64,000 nt of DNA from contig CM043952.1 of assembly GCA_014529385.2 (NCBI GenBank), positions 155,933,557 to 155,997,556 on the forward strand, given 5' to 3'. Positions 1 through 11,382 of this stretch are shown here, piece after piece. The stretch comes from Adiantum capillus-veneris. Its lineage: Eukaryota; Streptophyta; Polypodiopsida; Polypodiales; Pteridaceae. Every line of letters begins with the position of its first letter. Position 1 is the first letter of the stretch. Position numbers and translations under genes: made by a program. Under the pieces are notes generated by a model. The model saw only the letters and a program-made list of their open reading frames with translations. It was not told where the DNA came from and did not search any database.

Positions 1-1010
1 TATATATGTCTTTTTTTGCATTCTATTGTTTTACAATGCTAAAGTGAAGCTTCACCTTGCATAATTCTAATAAATTCTATACACACACACACATATTAAT
101 TAGTTTTTCTTATTTCACCTTTCATTTCACAACTTCACATGGCTTTACATTACTTGCATTCTATAGCTTGATTCCAGTCAGTGTTAACATTCAAAAAAGT
201 CTCTTTTATTAAGCGGTTGCTGGTCGAATTTCCTCCTCACAAAGAAGAAAACCGGAAATACTAGCAAAAATTTTGAGATTTACAAAATTTTTGGACGACT
301 TTCTCACATATTTCATCAGTTTTTCTTCCGTTTACCATGGTTTGCAACTAGCTAGTCTCGATTTTCAATCGGCTCAAGACTAAGCTGAGGCAATCCTTTC
401 CCAAACAATGATACCATTTTAATTCAACCTAGCAATTTTATCACTTTCTTATTGTTTTTGAAAGCCGTTGTGACCCTTTCACTTGTTTCTTTAAAGTCTC
501 TTTCATATGCCAGAGAAGTGAATGGAGCTTCTTTAGGGAAATAGCATTTAAAGGACATCATATCTTTCTCTTCACATGACCTTTTGAGCAACACATGTCA
601 AACAACTAGAGATGAACTACCTTCACCTATATGGATACGAAGGCCTTTAGCAGCCAAAGAAGAACCAGTTAATTCATCAAACAAGGTGAAAATTCATTAT
701 GGCCTACATAAAGCTATTGAGAACAATTTCATAATAAGAGGTTTCTTTGTGAGATAGAAAAATAGAAAGTGCATAAAAAAATCATGTTTGACAAAATACT
801 CAATGTCCCTCTTTAAAGAGAGAGAGGTACACAAATTTCAATACCCACTCACAAGGACCTAAAAATAAAATTTATTATCATTAACTTGCCATGTGGCACT
901 AATTTGCAAGCTTTATCAAACGGTATAAAGATGAGCCCAAAATCTAACCCTTTACTAAGGACTACTTATGTAGTTCAAATAGAAGGTTCTTGACATTCAT
1001 GTCAACATTT
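1..1010. repeat. Left copy of a ~1 kb direct repeat
   Basis: This block is repeated, with substitutions and a deletion, at 5431-6180. The match covers the stretch with AGTGAAGCTTCACC, the CA run, the AGAAGAAAACCGGAAATACTAG block, the TTTGACAAAATACTCAATG block and the hairpin at 959-976. The two copies are in the same orientation about 5.4 kb apart, so they could be LTRs of a non-autonomous element. However, I found no primer site, polypurine tract or coding sequence between them. The left edge is cut by the window. Confidence 0.6.
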
Positions 1011-1330
1011 TAATAGAGGAGTTCTTTAAGTGCCCTACTACGAACTCATGTTATATATAGGGGGTTCTTAACACTGAACCCCTCAAGAGATTACTTCAAA
1101 GTGCACACAATCTTTTCAACACATGTTTTGTATTGCCACCTAATCCATCCCTACAATCACACGAGTTAATCTTTCTATCAAATGTACAAGGTGAACAAGG
1201 TGAAAATTCACTATGGCCTATAAGTCTATTAAGAACTGTTTCATAATAAATTCTTCTTTGTGAGAGGAAAGAATAGAAAGTGACACTAGTAAAACATGTG
1301 GTATCACAATAAAAGATTAGGATTTTTGTC
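677..1330. repeat. Modules of a dispersed repeat family (a-b-a)
   Basis: Two modules recur. Module a starts CAAGGTGAAAATTCA and continues through CTTCTTTGTGAGAG and AGAAAGTGACACTAG; here it lies at 677-765 and 1195-1330. Module b (about 770-980) contains the 12-bp palindrome CTCTTTAAAGAG and ends with an 18-nt stem-loop at 959-976. The same modules reappear at 5965-6170 and 27470-28620, so this is an interspersed family. Its class is unknown. Confidence 0.6.
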
Positions 1331-1390
1331 TTTTTAAAACAAACCCTTAGTGACGTTATGTTGGGTTAGGGAGACTTTTATAGTTTTTAG

Positions 1391-1654
1391 TGCATGATGG
1401 AGACTTACCTTCTATACTATATATAATTGAGCTTAAAATTTTCAAGGAAAGAGAGGGTATCCATGTGTCACTCTCTCCTTTATTTCAAGAACTTAGAAAA
1501 CATTTGGTTTGTACTGTATTTTCAGTGCATGATGGAGACTTACCTTCTATACTATATATAATTGAGCTTAAAATTTTCAAGGAAAGAGAGGGCATCCATG
1601 TGTCACTCTCTCCTTTATTTCAAGAACTTAGAAAACATTTGGTTTGTACTGTAA
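1391..1654. repeat. 135-bp tandem duplication, two copies
   Basis: Copy 1 is 1391-1525 and copy 2 starts at 1526, almost identical (one visible change, GGTATCC to GGCATCC). Because 135 is a multiple of 3, a 103-codon open frame runs through both copies. It has no recognisable domain and its openness is explained by the duplication, so I do not call it a gene. Confidence 0.85.
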
Positions 1655-1963
1655 AAGTGAAAGGTAAGTTAGATATCCTTTGGTTTGAAATAAAAAAGTA
1701 AAGGGTAAGTAGCAAGTACAATGATGGTAGAAAATGAAAAGACTTAGTTTTGACTTCTCAGCTCTATCAAAGAGTCACAACACTTAGTATTATATATATA
1801 TTTATATTATTTAAACTATTTAGCAAGGCTATGGAGTTTCACTTTAGCCTTCAATTTTGAAGGGTGATTACTTTTGTTTTTGTAAAGGTTGGCTCTACAT
1901 CACAGCTTAGGAAAATAACGAGCAACGAGCTGTGTCACACGTGAATAAGTTGGTCCGCCTTGA

Positions 1964-1966
<3 letters not shown>

Positions 1967-2035
<69 letters not shown>
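1967..2035. repeat. Compound microsatellite (TG)n(GA)n
   Basis: An uninterrupted TG run (1967-1996) passes directly into a GA run (1996-2035). Open frames here (Cys-Val or Arg-Glu repeats) are artefacts. Confidence 0.95.
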
Positions 2036-2039
<4 letters not shown>

Positions 2040-2106
2040 GCATATCGCAGGTCTAAGAGAGAGAGACCAGGTTTCATTTTCTTCGGCACCGTCATGTGTC
2101 GCGAGT

Positions 2107-2108
<2 letters not shown>

Positions 2109-2178
<70 letters not shown>
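2109..2178. repeat. (GA)n microsatellite, ~70 bp
   Basis: Continuous GA dinucleotides, with a shorter GA run at 2231-2244. This is part of the same microsatellite cluster as the compound TG/GA run just upstream. Confidence 0.95.
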
Positions 2179-2182
<4 letters not shown>

Positions 2183-2280
2183 ATCCCATTTATTCCTGCT
2201 GAGGAGTGTGTATGTCTATTTCTGTTCGAAAGAGAGAGAGAGAGTATCATTGATTAGCCTTGCGCTTGACAGAGAATGCT

Positions 2281-2305
2281 CCCCCCCCCCCCCCCCCCCC
2301 CCCCC
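2281..2305. repeat. Poly-C tract, 25 bp
   Basis: Twenty-five consecutive C residues (+ strand). On the - strand this is a G run with quadruplex potential. Its length is likely to be unreliable in sequencing. Confidence 0.95.
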
Positions 2306-2605
2306 TCCTTAAACTCGATCATGAACACAACCCACCACTTACTTCGTGTATAACGTCTCAAATGTTGCCGCAAAACAGGACTCATGTAGTCTCCTCTATC
2401 AACACCACTGGCTGCCAATAACTGATCCGCCACGAGACCCATACTCTTATACAACCTCAATCCTCTTCTGGCCAGGACGCCAAGACTCTGGATTTAATAC
2501 ATGTCCCACTCGCCACAAGCACTTTTTGAGCCACCTACTTTTCTACCGCTGCCTGTCCACCACCCTTGATCATGACGAGCTCCACTTTTGCCTAGTTGTA
2601 GCCCT

Positions 2606-2606
<1 letters not shown>

Positions 2607-2644
<38 letters not shown>
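2607..2644. repeat. (CA)n microsatellite
   Basis: About 19 CA units. Frames through it read Thr-His and are not genes. Confidence 0.95.
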
Positions 2645-2648
<4 letters not shown>

Positions 2649-2699
2649 GAAAGAGTTTCACATCCATCTCCGCACTTCTTTCGTCTTTTTTTGGCTAAT

Positions 2700-3637
2700 C
2701 AGCGGATGCTACAATGTTGAGAGCTCCAACATGACCATCCATGATTTTTAGCTTTCCCAAGTTTTCACATCTCGTAGTCCTCACATAGGCAAGAAAAAAG
2801 GGGTTCTGCAAAGGGGACAAGTGGCATTGCCTGTTGCAATAGTGCTCATGGCAATGGTCGTGCAAGGCGGGTCTTCCATTCAGTGTTTGGAAAAATGTGT
2901 CTCAGCTTAATATCACGCCGTTTTCAATTTCAAAGATGTCGGTTGAGGGCAAGGAAAAAAGGAGAAATCCAGCCCCAAAATAGAGAAAAATAGTGGTAAA
3001 ACCTGCAAAATAAACCTGTTTTCTAAATTTTCTCTTTGAAAATTAAGGGAAAGCAATTTTTTACGTTTGAAGAAATGATTTTTCAAGAACATTGATGTGA
3101 TTGCATTGGAGGATGATCATTGCCACTCAAGGGTATTGGCCTTGGTATTGGAGTTAGCAATCCTTTTCTCATTTGGATCCTCCTTGGTGTTGCATACCTA
3201 ATGTCGGCCTTTTGCCTCCCCTTAGAAATGATGACTCCGGTCTCTTACTGAAGGGCTGCCTCCATTCATGTGCCTCCATTGTAGGACTGCCTCCATGTCA
3301 TTTTGCTTACATTTAGAGCATGGTCACTTTGGAACAACTAAATATCCTTCGAACTTTGTTTGCAAGTCAAGAAAATCGATGGCTTTTCGGAGATAAATGC
3401 TTAATTTGATTGAGTGATGAGACAGATCTTGAGCAGGTTCGTGCCAACCAAGAGGGCCTCAAAAGTCAACCATGTGAAAGGCTATGCCTGTTTTGAGGCT
3501 CTTAAGTACCACAATTAGATAGGTAGAGAGAGAAGAGCCAGCTCGTGACCGAGCAAAAAGTAGGCTCACTGGTACACACGACGAGGCTCTTCGCCTCTCA
3601 TGTGCTTCATTTTAATACTACAAACTAGACATGCAGC

Positions 3638-3681
<44 letters not shown>

Positions 3682-4370
3682 CCTTAAAGGTCAGATTGAC
3701 CTATGGGACCGAGTACAACATGTAACATGCTTGAAGACTATGGATATAAGGGTGGCCATTGACAAGTTGAATCCATGAGGTGGCTAGGAGAGAAAGCTAT
3801 GTAGGCCATGGTATGGGCGAAAATGTGGGTAAAAATCAAGTTTGATGTGATCAAAAGCTGCACAATTATGTAGGGTATGATGATCGCACTCTCAAATTGT
3901 TAAGGAATATAATTCGCGTACAAAAAGAGACTCTCTTTCATGTAGTGCCTCAATGCTCTGTCTCACATTTAAGGGAATGGGAGCTAAGCCAAATGGCTGC
4001 TATGGTATAAAATATGGGTAAGGGAAAGCATGTGAATGGTTGAATATAGTTGGCTCTCTCAAAGAAGAAAATGCATGTGTGTATGTTTTGTGTGTGTGTG
4101 TGTGTATTTTGTAGCACACCCTTTCTTTTAGCATGATGCCCAAAACTCTTGCAAGAGAAATGATTGAGTGAAATTTTCTGCTTTCATTGCCCTCACATTT
4201 TAAGGTGCCAATGGTGCCCAAATGTATACAAAAAAATAATACTCACCTTATATTACTAACATGCTTACGGTCAATTGCAAGAGACCTCAACATCCATGCG
4301 ACGAGTCTTGGTAGATGTAAGTGTACATGCTAGCTAGATTGAGTGCAATCCAACCTGTAAATTTTGAAAT
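2700..4370. other. No gene recognised; one (GA)n run at 3639-3678
   Basis: I see no domain, RNA gene or element end in this stretch. It holds a 40-bp GA run (3639-3678) and a short TG run (4089-4105). Short frames here have no family signature. Confidence 0.6.
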
Positions 4371-4373
4371 TTA

Positions 4374-4384
4374 CCTACATATAG
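4374..4384 (+). promoter_or_regulatory. TATA-like box ahead of the small secreted ORF
   Basis: TACATATAGAG lies about 110 nt before the ATG at 4494 and about 20-30 nt before the ATG at 4404. This spacing favours the 4494 start, since transcription would begin near or after 4404. It is a sequence resemblance only. Confidence 0.25.
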
Positions 4385-4493
4385 AGACAAAGTTTCTATA
4401 GCCATGCAATCACCCCCAGGTCACACATCCATCATGAATACTGCCTTTGAGAAGCAAACGACACACTACTCACCAAATCAATTGTACATACCA

Positions 4494-4652
4494 ATGGCAA
4501 AGTTTCTTCTACTACTATGTGGTGTAATGTTAGCATGTTGGGTCATGGATGGTCAGTGCCAACAAATAGTAGTTGATGACTTAGTTGACTATGATACCCC
4601 AAATGCAAGACCAAAACTACACGAGAGAAGCATAGGAGAGTTGCTATCATGA
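4494..4652 (+). CDS. Putative small secreted peptide, 52 aa
   Basis: The frame is open from an ATG at 4404, but I choose the internal ATG at 4494. From there the protein has a textbook signal peptide: MAK, a hydrophobic core (FLLLLCGVMLACWVM), then a likely cleavage after DGQC. The remainder of about 30 residues is polar and acidic-to-basic (QQIVVDDLVDYDT..., ending ERSIGELLS). I do not recognise a family. The TGA stop is followed 12-20 nt later by TTGATTGGTAAGG, which resembles a splice donor, so this could be a broken first exon of a longer secreted protein. A chance ORF is also possible. It lies between two long direct repeats, so it may have been carried within an element. Confidence 0.25.
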   Translation: MAKFLLLLCGVMLACWVMDGQCQQIVVDDLVDYDTPNARPKLHERSIGELLS

Positions 4653-4966
4653 CCAATGCCTTGATTGGTAAGGATGGTGAGAAGGGATGCTAATGCATCT
4701 AAAGAATTCATCGTTCAATGCAAACACTATATCCAAAGAAGGATACCATCTCTCTATTAGTCTATTTAGAGGGCCACTACCACTCACCAGGGTCCCATAT
4801 CAATTGTGTGAGGGGGATGTCTCTAGCCTAATCGGAAATTCGCCGCCTCCTTAGAGAGAAACATAGGATGTTAAGACAAGAAATCATGTGAAGGGAGACC
4901 ATTACTTAATTCATTCCCACAAGACCTCAAATTGATCTGATAACTCTTGAACTCAACACGCGTGCG

Positions 4967-4990
<24 letters not shown>
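4967..4990. repeat. (CA)n microsatellite
   Basis: A short CA run followed by a GATA/GA tail. No coding meaning. Confidence 0.9.
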
Positions 4991-5000
<10 letters not shown>

Positions 5001-5430
5001 GAGGGGAGGGGGGACAAACTTGCCATGATTAGGAGGAGTATGTTGGAGCTTGGCATGACCAACTAGAAGGAGATTTGTCCTTGCTCAATGCACAAGAATG
5101 TGGAGAGTAACTACACTTTATTAGTTGCTCGATCTTACAATGACATAGTGTTGATCCAAAAGAAAGATTTATTCTTGGTTGATGTGAATGTGGAGGGCAC
5201 TTAGAGCTTGTGTGTTGTCATACATTTTCATCTAAAAAGTAGTTATAGTGGTGGTTGATGCACAAGTGTATTAAAGAGCTATAAAAGCTCACATGAGAAT
5301 CATAGAAATTTGCCCACATTTGCCCTCCTTGTGAAGGGAAGGAGAACAATGGTTGCTTCAATTGACGCACATGTAGCCACGGTAACGCGCGGGTCACATA
5401 CTAGTTCATTTTACATCCTGACATGTTTTA

Positions 5431-6180
5431 CGTTTCTTGCATTCTATTGTTTTAGAATGCTAAAGTGAAGCTTCACCTTGCATAATTTTAGTAAATTTTA
5501 CACACACACACTTTTTTTTTTCATTTTATTGTTTTTGCGTGATTCTAATAAATTCTATACACACACACATATATTAATTAGCTCTTTTTATTTTACCTTT
5601 CATTTCACAACTTCACATGGATTTACATTTCTTGCATTTTATGACTTGATTCCAGCTAGTGTTAACATTTGAGAAAGTCTCTTTTATTAAGCAGCTGATG
5701 ATCGAGTTTCTTCCTCACAAAGAAGAAAACCGGAAATACTAGTAGAAATTTTGAGGTTTGCAAAATTTTTGGACGACTTTCTCATTTATTTCATCGATTT
5801 TTCTTCCATTTACCATGGTTTGTAGCTAGCTAGTCTCAATTTTCAATTGGCTCAAGACTCAACCTAACAATTTTATCACTTTCTTATTGTTTTTGAAAGC
5901 TGTCGTACCCTTTCACTTATTTTTTAAAGTACGACAACAATCAACTATTTAGTTTACAGTATATTATAAAAGCATAAAAAATAATGTTTGACACAATACT
6001 CAATGCCCCTCTTTAACGAGAGATACACAAATGTCAACACCCTCTCATAAGTGTTAAAAGAAATAATATACAAAAAATATATATTATCATTAACTTGCCA
6101 TGTGACATTAATTGGAAAGCTTTTTCCAATGGTCCAGGTTTGCTAACTAAAGACTACTTATGTAGTCCAATATGTTCAAA
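5431..6180. repeat. Right copy of the ~1 kb direct repeat
   Basis: It matches 1-1010 in the same orientation, but lacks the part corresponding to about 510-765 of the left copy. It retains the terminal stem-loop at 6151-6168 (AGACTACTTATGTAGTCC). A local duplication of the CACACA/TTTCATTTTATTG segment is present near 5500-5560. See the left copy for interpretation. Confidence 0.6.
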
Positions 6181-6322
6181 TACCCATCTTATGTAGAATA
6201 AGGCACTTGTAAAGCAACCATGCCCATGGTATATGGCAAATCATGCCTATTGAGCTTCTCTCCACTAGTGCACTAGTCTTCAATGGGGAGGCCACTTTTT
6301 TCCATATTGAGTAACCTTAAAT

Positions 6323-6550
6323 TGTTACCATATACATGTGGTAATGATGTTTGTGATCACACTTAGGACCGTCAGGGCATTTTTTCACTTCCTAGGAGGT
6401 TTTTTCTCCGTGCATTGTATACACTCCCATCACTCTAGGGCTATCTTATCTTTCCATTGCACACTAAGAAATATATTCTCTGTTATGTGCCTTGAGCTTC
6501 CTTCATCTTCTCCAAGCTCTGTGTGTTTTCCTGCAACCCTAACTCCAACA
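6323..6550 (+). repeat. Putative copia 5' LTR (or solo LTR end)
   Basis: The right edge is well supported: ...CTCCAACA directly precedes an ATTGGTATCAGAGC primer site. The left edge is a guess at the nearest upstream TGTT. No matching 3' LTR was found in the window, so length and completeness are uncertain. Confidence 0.4.
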
Positions 6551-6552
6551 AT

Positions 6553-6564
6553 TGGTATCAGAGC
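6553..6564 (+). other. Primer-binding site, initiator-Met tRNA type
   Basis: TGGTATCAGAGC is the standard plant Ty1/copia primer site, here two bases after an LTR-like CA end. It marks the start of an internal region on the + strand. The expected copia gag is not readable downstream, so the element is a relic or non-autonomous. Confidence 0.75.
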
Positions 6565-7908
6565 AGGTTGCGTCCTCCCGGGCTCAGCCGCCAATAGCTC
6601 CAGGACACTCCTACTCACTTTCTCCAATTTCTATGAGCTTTGGTGAGCGTCTATCGTAAGATGACAAATATTTTGGGAGAGCTTGTAGAGCTGGATCTGC
6701 TCAAATTTTTTATTCGGCTCATTTCGGCCTTCGTTTCCATTACAGGTCGTACTGCATAGGCTATTTCATCATTTTTTGTCAATTTCATTTTTTGCATAGT
6801 AGATCCCTTACAGCTTTTTACCATGTCTAGCAGCAACACAGATGTGTTCACGATGTTTGTTGCTGGTGTGAGGTACCCACCCCGTCGTATCAAACAACGG
6901 ATCTGATGGTAAACCTGGTGGCCACTAGATCTATAGCGGAAGCAAACAAAATGGTTCAGGGTTCGACTAGCGGACGATCTCTCATCACAAAGTGAGTCGA
7001 GTTCGAGCCTACTAGCAAGGAGATCTAGCTCCACCTCGCAGGGGAAGCGTACTTAAACTATCTAGCGATCCTATGACCCACCTTCCAAGAGGAGAGAAGC
7101 CTCGAGTGCCTTTTTCCCCGTGTTTCAGAGGCACGTACTCTCAAGAATTCCCCACTCTAGGGGCAATGAGCATTACTAATATCGAGTAAGCACTATGGGG
7201 ACAGAGAGTTCCCGACCAATCGGGACCACCCATCTCGTAGGCATTGGCAACCTGAGCCAAGCCCCCACTTTCCACCCCCACACTCACACTTCCTTGTGTG
7301 ACTTAATTACTACCACAAAGGTTGTTCAACATAAAGATTCCTTGTTTAATTCCGAATCACATTGTTCGTTAATACAGCCCTTCAACCAGTATTGCAAACA
7401 ACACCAAGACAGAATTCTAGTAAAAATTCTACTCAAACTTATTCATAAAAATTCCAATGTTCTGGAGGTACAACATCCCCCCTCCAGCGAGAGTTCACTC
7501 CTCCCGTTGTCGCCTAGCTGCCCATACAACTACGTATGTCCACCGCATAGAAAGCACGACATGGACATTCCCACCGCATAGAAAGCAAGTCGTGGGTTCC
7601 CACCGCTTAACCAGCAGTCGTGGGTATCCACCGCTTAACCAGCAGTCGTGGATTCAAGAGCCCTTAACCAAGAACTCTACCCCCTGTGATCAGGAGGGGT
7701 TTCATGACTAATTCAACATTGGAAATAGAATGAACCTGTCGAGCTAAATTTTCCCTAGCAGACATTCTTTCCTATTGCAAACAGTATATCCATCAACATT
7801 ATCTTCCTACTTTAGAACTTAACGTACAATGATTTCAATGCCGAGGTTTCCGTCGGATTTCTCCAACATGTTCGGGGATATGAACATTCTTAACTAGCGT
7901 ATGCAATG
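6565..7908. other. Degraded element interior; no gene recognised
   Basis: A leader-like stretch follows the primer site, but I find no gag, protease or polymerase motif on either strand. The only ordered structure is a short tandem repeat near 7540-7652. Confidence 0.5.
7540..7652. repeat. Short tandem repeat, ~28-31 bp, four copies
   Basis: Units start CCACCGC at 7540, 7571, 7600 and 7628. The last two units (CCACCGCTTAACCAGCAG) are almost identical. The first two carry CCACCGCATAGAAAGCA instead. Confidence 0.8.
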
Positions 7909-8094
7909 TTAATTTAAACAACTTGAAATAAAAATATGATCTACCTCTTCCATTTCTTCATCGAAGGCTCGTGAGATGGCCGGTATTTGTTCCTCCATAG
8001 GAGCCTTTCCTTTTCCGTTGACATTGCTTGTTCCCGCTTCGCGGTCATGGGCTCCACCGAAGCGAGTTCTCTTAACCGGGGCCATTTTTCTCAC
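7909..8094 (-). CDS. Hypothetical 61-aa ORF, possible element N-terminus
   Basis: The peptide starts MRKMAPVKRTRFGG and is basic and low-complexity, then acidic (AFDEEMEEV). It resembles the N-terminal leader of plant transposon or gag proteins but carries no diagnostic motif. After MEE the codons read GAG-GTAGAT, a possible splice donor. Upstream on the same strand (about 8985-8995) lies CCTATTTAAAGG, a TATA-like box. It could be the start of a degraded - strand element or a chance ORF. Confidence 0.2.
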   Translation of the reverse strand: MRKMAPVKRTRFGGAHDREAGTSNVNGKGKAPMEEQIPAISRAFDEEMEEVDHIFISSCLN

Positions 8095-10096
8095 TACTTA
8101 AATGATAGACTTAAAAAAAAGAGCTAAGGTCCGAGAGTAACATGACAAACCAATCGGCAGATTAGATTTATTAAAGACTCCTCCTTATGCACGAGGTTAG
8201 ATTTTTCTCTTTTTGCCCTAGCAATTTTTAAGGGTAATTCTGTATCCACCCTATGGGAAACGACTCTAAGGTTAATTACTTGGCTTAGATGATTAAGAAA
8301 TTCAGAGTTTTTCTAATTGATTCACGAAAGATATGAAGTAAGCAAGCTCATTCATTTTCCTAGAGCAATATGAAGGTGCAAAGTGACCGCAGCATGTGTG
8401 ATGGAAAAACCTTCTTCTTATTGGACTAATGACGGATTAAATTTTCAGCCTTAATCACATCTAAATGTGGGAGAAGATTAAGTATAATTTAATTACAACT
8501 CTGTTGAGTAGTGAAAGATTGAATTCTGACAAATCTACACTATTACTAGCTGACAATTTATTGACTATACTGCCTAGAGAGAGAATCTTTCCTAATCATG
8601 CATCAATCCTTGATTAAGGATGATAAATGGCTGAATAAACTAACTAAATGAATGATAATTATGTAATGAAGTGTAGCTATGAAAACTTAGAGAGCAGCTA
8701 TAGAGAATTATAGCCAAAAGTAGGCATAGTAGACAAGAATTATGAGTGGGTAATGATGAGATTAAGAAGAGCAGTAATTAAACCATAATTACTGTGATTA
8801 GGGGCTGAGAATCCTCTTAAATTTCTGATGCAATGAATCCTCGAGATGGGAATTTCGGCAGCACCTCCCTCCTTGCTTCTCCTTCAAAAGCTGTGTGTGT
8901 GCTGGCAGCACCTTCCCAGTGTGTAGGTGTGTGAGTATGCAATGTGTGTGTGTGAGCATACATGCCTGTGTGTGTGTGTGTGGGCCTTTAAATAGGCTCC
9001 TACAGGCTGAAAATCGATCTGGGTTGCTAAATGCATCTGGGAGCTTCTCCAGTTAAGCATGGCAAGTCCAGTTCTCTGCCCACCAAGTGTCAGGTTGGCT
9101 TGGTTAACTGGTTCTGAGACTGAGTTGCAGGCTTGGCAGCTTTCCCAAGACTCCCACAAAGCAAGAGGGAGCCCCCTAGCTGCTATAGCTGATCTGGAGT
9201 GGGCTGGGACCTGTTCCCACACTGTTCCGGGCCCCCGATACCTCCCCGGACAATTTTTAGGAAAATTGGTTCTAGGCTAAAATGGGTCATACGAAGCGGA
9301 TTTTGATGCCGTAAATTGCCATACGAAGCTCTAACTAAGGCGTACTGGCCCGAGTACCTGCCATATTTAGCAACCCTCGGGGTCCGAAAATGCATTTTTT
9401 TCAAATTCGGGGTACTGGTGCAGATTTTCGAGACGGTCGAGACTGGACGGGTCGGGTGACCAAAAACTTACTATATTTGGAAAATTTTCACAAAAATTAT
9501 TTTAATTCACATTTTGAAGCTTTATAACATTTTAAACATCATGGCACTGACAGAATTCGGAAAACTGCTAAAAATAGTAACTTTTTTTTCATTATGATCA
9601 TTTCATGGTACAAGGGTGCTCTTTTTGGTTGGGGTCAGAGACCTTACAGCTGGGGATAGATTATGGGGACAACTATCCTATGTGGGCTTATATGATACAA
9701 CATGTTCTAGTATTAAAGGGCGTTTGGAACATTTTGAAGGCTTTAGCCACACCATGAGGGCAACATGGAGAGGAACTTGACATGTGTCCTTGTTGCTTCT
9801 TTAGATTAGGATTTCCTTGTGTGAGGGTGTGTGTTTTCTCTCATGCCCCTACAATGAAGACTCGTCCCCTCATGAGTAGAAATACTTGTTGATTTTTGGA
9901 ACAGCTTAAGCCCCTCTAGCACCTTAGTCATGGAGCACCTTATAACCTTAGTCATTAAGCACCTCAAGCACCTAGTCAGCAAGTACAACAAGCACCTCAA
10001 GCTTGGGCCGGGTTCCCACCTCAAGCTCATCCCTAGCTTGCCTAAGATCTAAGGACTTTTAACACGGAGATCTTTAATAAAGCTAACACTAAGGTC
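8095..10096. other. No gene recognised; TG-rich and LTR-like DNA
   Basis: There are TG-rich stretches (8889-8981) and a TATA-like motif on the - strand near 8985-8995. The block at 9240-9480 has the look of LTR or untranslated element sequence. Degenerate AGCACCTTAGTCA-like repeats occur at about 9918-10030. No domain or primer site was found. Confidence 0.45.
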
Positions 10097-10278
10097 TTTA
10101 AGCTTCATTCTAGCATTGCTCTTTGACAGCCATCGCTCATTTGGACCCTTTTCTTTGGCCTCGTGTTGAGATAGATCCATAAGCATCTTTAAGCTCCATT
10201 CTAGCATTGCTCTTTGACAGACCATCTCTCATTTGGACCCTTTGCTTTGACCCCATGTTCAGATAGATATGAAGCACA
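10097..10278. repeat. 91-bp tandem duplication
   Basis: The blocks beginning TCTTTAAGCTTCATTCTAGC (about 10097) and TCTTTAAGCTCCATTCTAGC (about 10188) are successive copies. Both continue through TTTGACAG and CTCATTTGGACCC. Confidence 0.75.
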
Positions 10279-10359
10279 TTTCTATATTCTAACCCTTGTT
10301 CCCGTTCATTCTCCCACATTAAATGATCATTTCAATATGAGAAAATCATTTGGGTTGGT

Positions 10360-11088
10360 TTGTTATTAGATTTTATGACAGAATGTATATTGGCTACAAG
10401 TATCATTAACAAGTATGTAACAAATGGACATGGTCATGGGATTTATGGTCAATTCTTGCTTAATGTTCTATGGCCTTCAGATCCCAATGCTACATTTGGT
10501 TCCCTTGAGTTATGCTTACAGAATTTGAAAAGAATAGAAAACCATGGACTAGGAGATCTATGCCATGATGGTATGCCATGCAACAATGTAACATTGTTCA
10601 ATGCACTGAACTCAGGGACAACTCTAGACCACCACAGTAGAAATGAAATAACTGAGAGGAATGCATCAGCAATAACACCACCATTGGCTATTGAAGGATG
10701 TAATGAAGGGATTGATAACTTGCAATCAACCTCCTCTCAATGTGTTGTGGATACCATGTCCACTCTAGTATTTCAAAAAATTCATGATAATCTTTTGCTA
10801 CAGCTAGATCATTGTGCATGAGAAAATAACAATCGATTTTTATTTGCATACTTGTCCTTGCTAGTAGCAAAAGGTGATTTCAAAACCGTGCATTTGGGAT
10901 TCTTAATGGTCGGTCATACACATGAAGACATAGATGCAATGCTAGTAGGTTCTCGGAGAGATTGCAAACAGGAATGACATTCACTTTTCCACATTTAATG
11001 GAATATTTCCAAAATGTGAGAGATTGGCTCTAGCATTGTTTTTTATGACACAAGCTCCTGACTTCAAATCATTTGTCAAAGGATACAT
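10360..11088 (+). pseudogene. DUF7869-type transposase, 5' fragment (copy 1)
   Basis: The translation aligns with the C-terminal half of the - strand transposase at 51760-53901. Shared landmarks in order are GHG-GxYGxFLLNxLWPxDPN, a CLxNLxRI-GDL block, ALNS, LQLDxCAxENxN, FAYLSxLVA and GFLMxGHTHEDIDAM. The second catalytic-type Asp (LQLDHC) and the GHTHEDID Asp residues are still present. Lesions: the codon after LDHCA is a TGA, and a frameshift follows the GHTHEDIDAM block. The reading stops at FVKGY/M, exactly where copia element A is inserted, and resumes at 22448. It is a dead relic of a DNA-transposon protein; the N-terminal domain is missing or too decayed to read. Confidence 0.8.
11084..11088. 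repeat. Target-site duplication of copia A, left (TACAT)
   Basis: TACAT immediately precedes the LTR start TGTAAGG. The same five bases follow the right LTR at 22448-22452, giving the 5-bp duplication made by LTR-element integration. Confidence 0.9.
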
Positions 11089-11299
11089 TGTAAGGTCGGA
11101 GTGTGAGTGTATGGAAGCATGCAAGAGAGAGAACGAGAAGGGGGAAGGGGATGAAGGAGAAGCTGCAGAGGGAATTGGGTTAGTGGAGAGGAAAGTGAGA
11201 GATTAACTCAACTCTCTCACTTTATCTCCCTATATTGATTAAAGGGAAAAAAGGTAAGTAAGGGTGGTTTCCCACGACCACCTGGTCTACACCCCAACA
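11089..11299 (-). repeat. 3' LTR of copia A
   Basis: It is a 211-bp repeat of 22236-22447, bounded by TG...CA in both readings (+ strand TGTAAGG ... CCCCAACA). It contains an AAGGGAAAAAAGGTAAG block shared with the other LTR. The two copies differ at several positions, so the insertion is not very recent. Confidence 0.9.
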
Positions 11300-11315
11300 A
11301 CCTTCCACTTGAAGG
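11300..11315 (-). other. Polypurine tract of copia A
   Basis: On the - strand, CAAGTGGAAGGT lies just before the LTR start TGTTGGGG. This matches the copia habit of CAAGTGGGAGATTG directly abutting the 3' LTR. Confidence 0.7.
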
Positions 11316-11382
11316 TCATGGTGGCCAATAGTGGCATCATTATAGTTAGTCTATATAAAGTTGATGAAGCATTGCCTAGGCT

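Noticed and set aside
1390-1701. 103-codon ORF with an internal 45-residue repeat
   Set aside because: It is a direct consequence of a 135-bp tandem duplication; no domain, and the repeat copies are identical at DNA level.
1907-2312. Several ORFs on both strands rich in Ser-Leu, Arg-Glu or Cys-Val
   Set aside because: They are translations of GA, TG and poly-C microsatellites.
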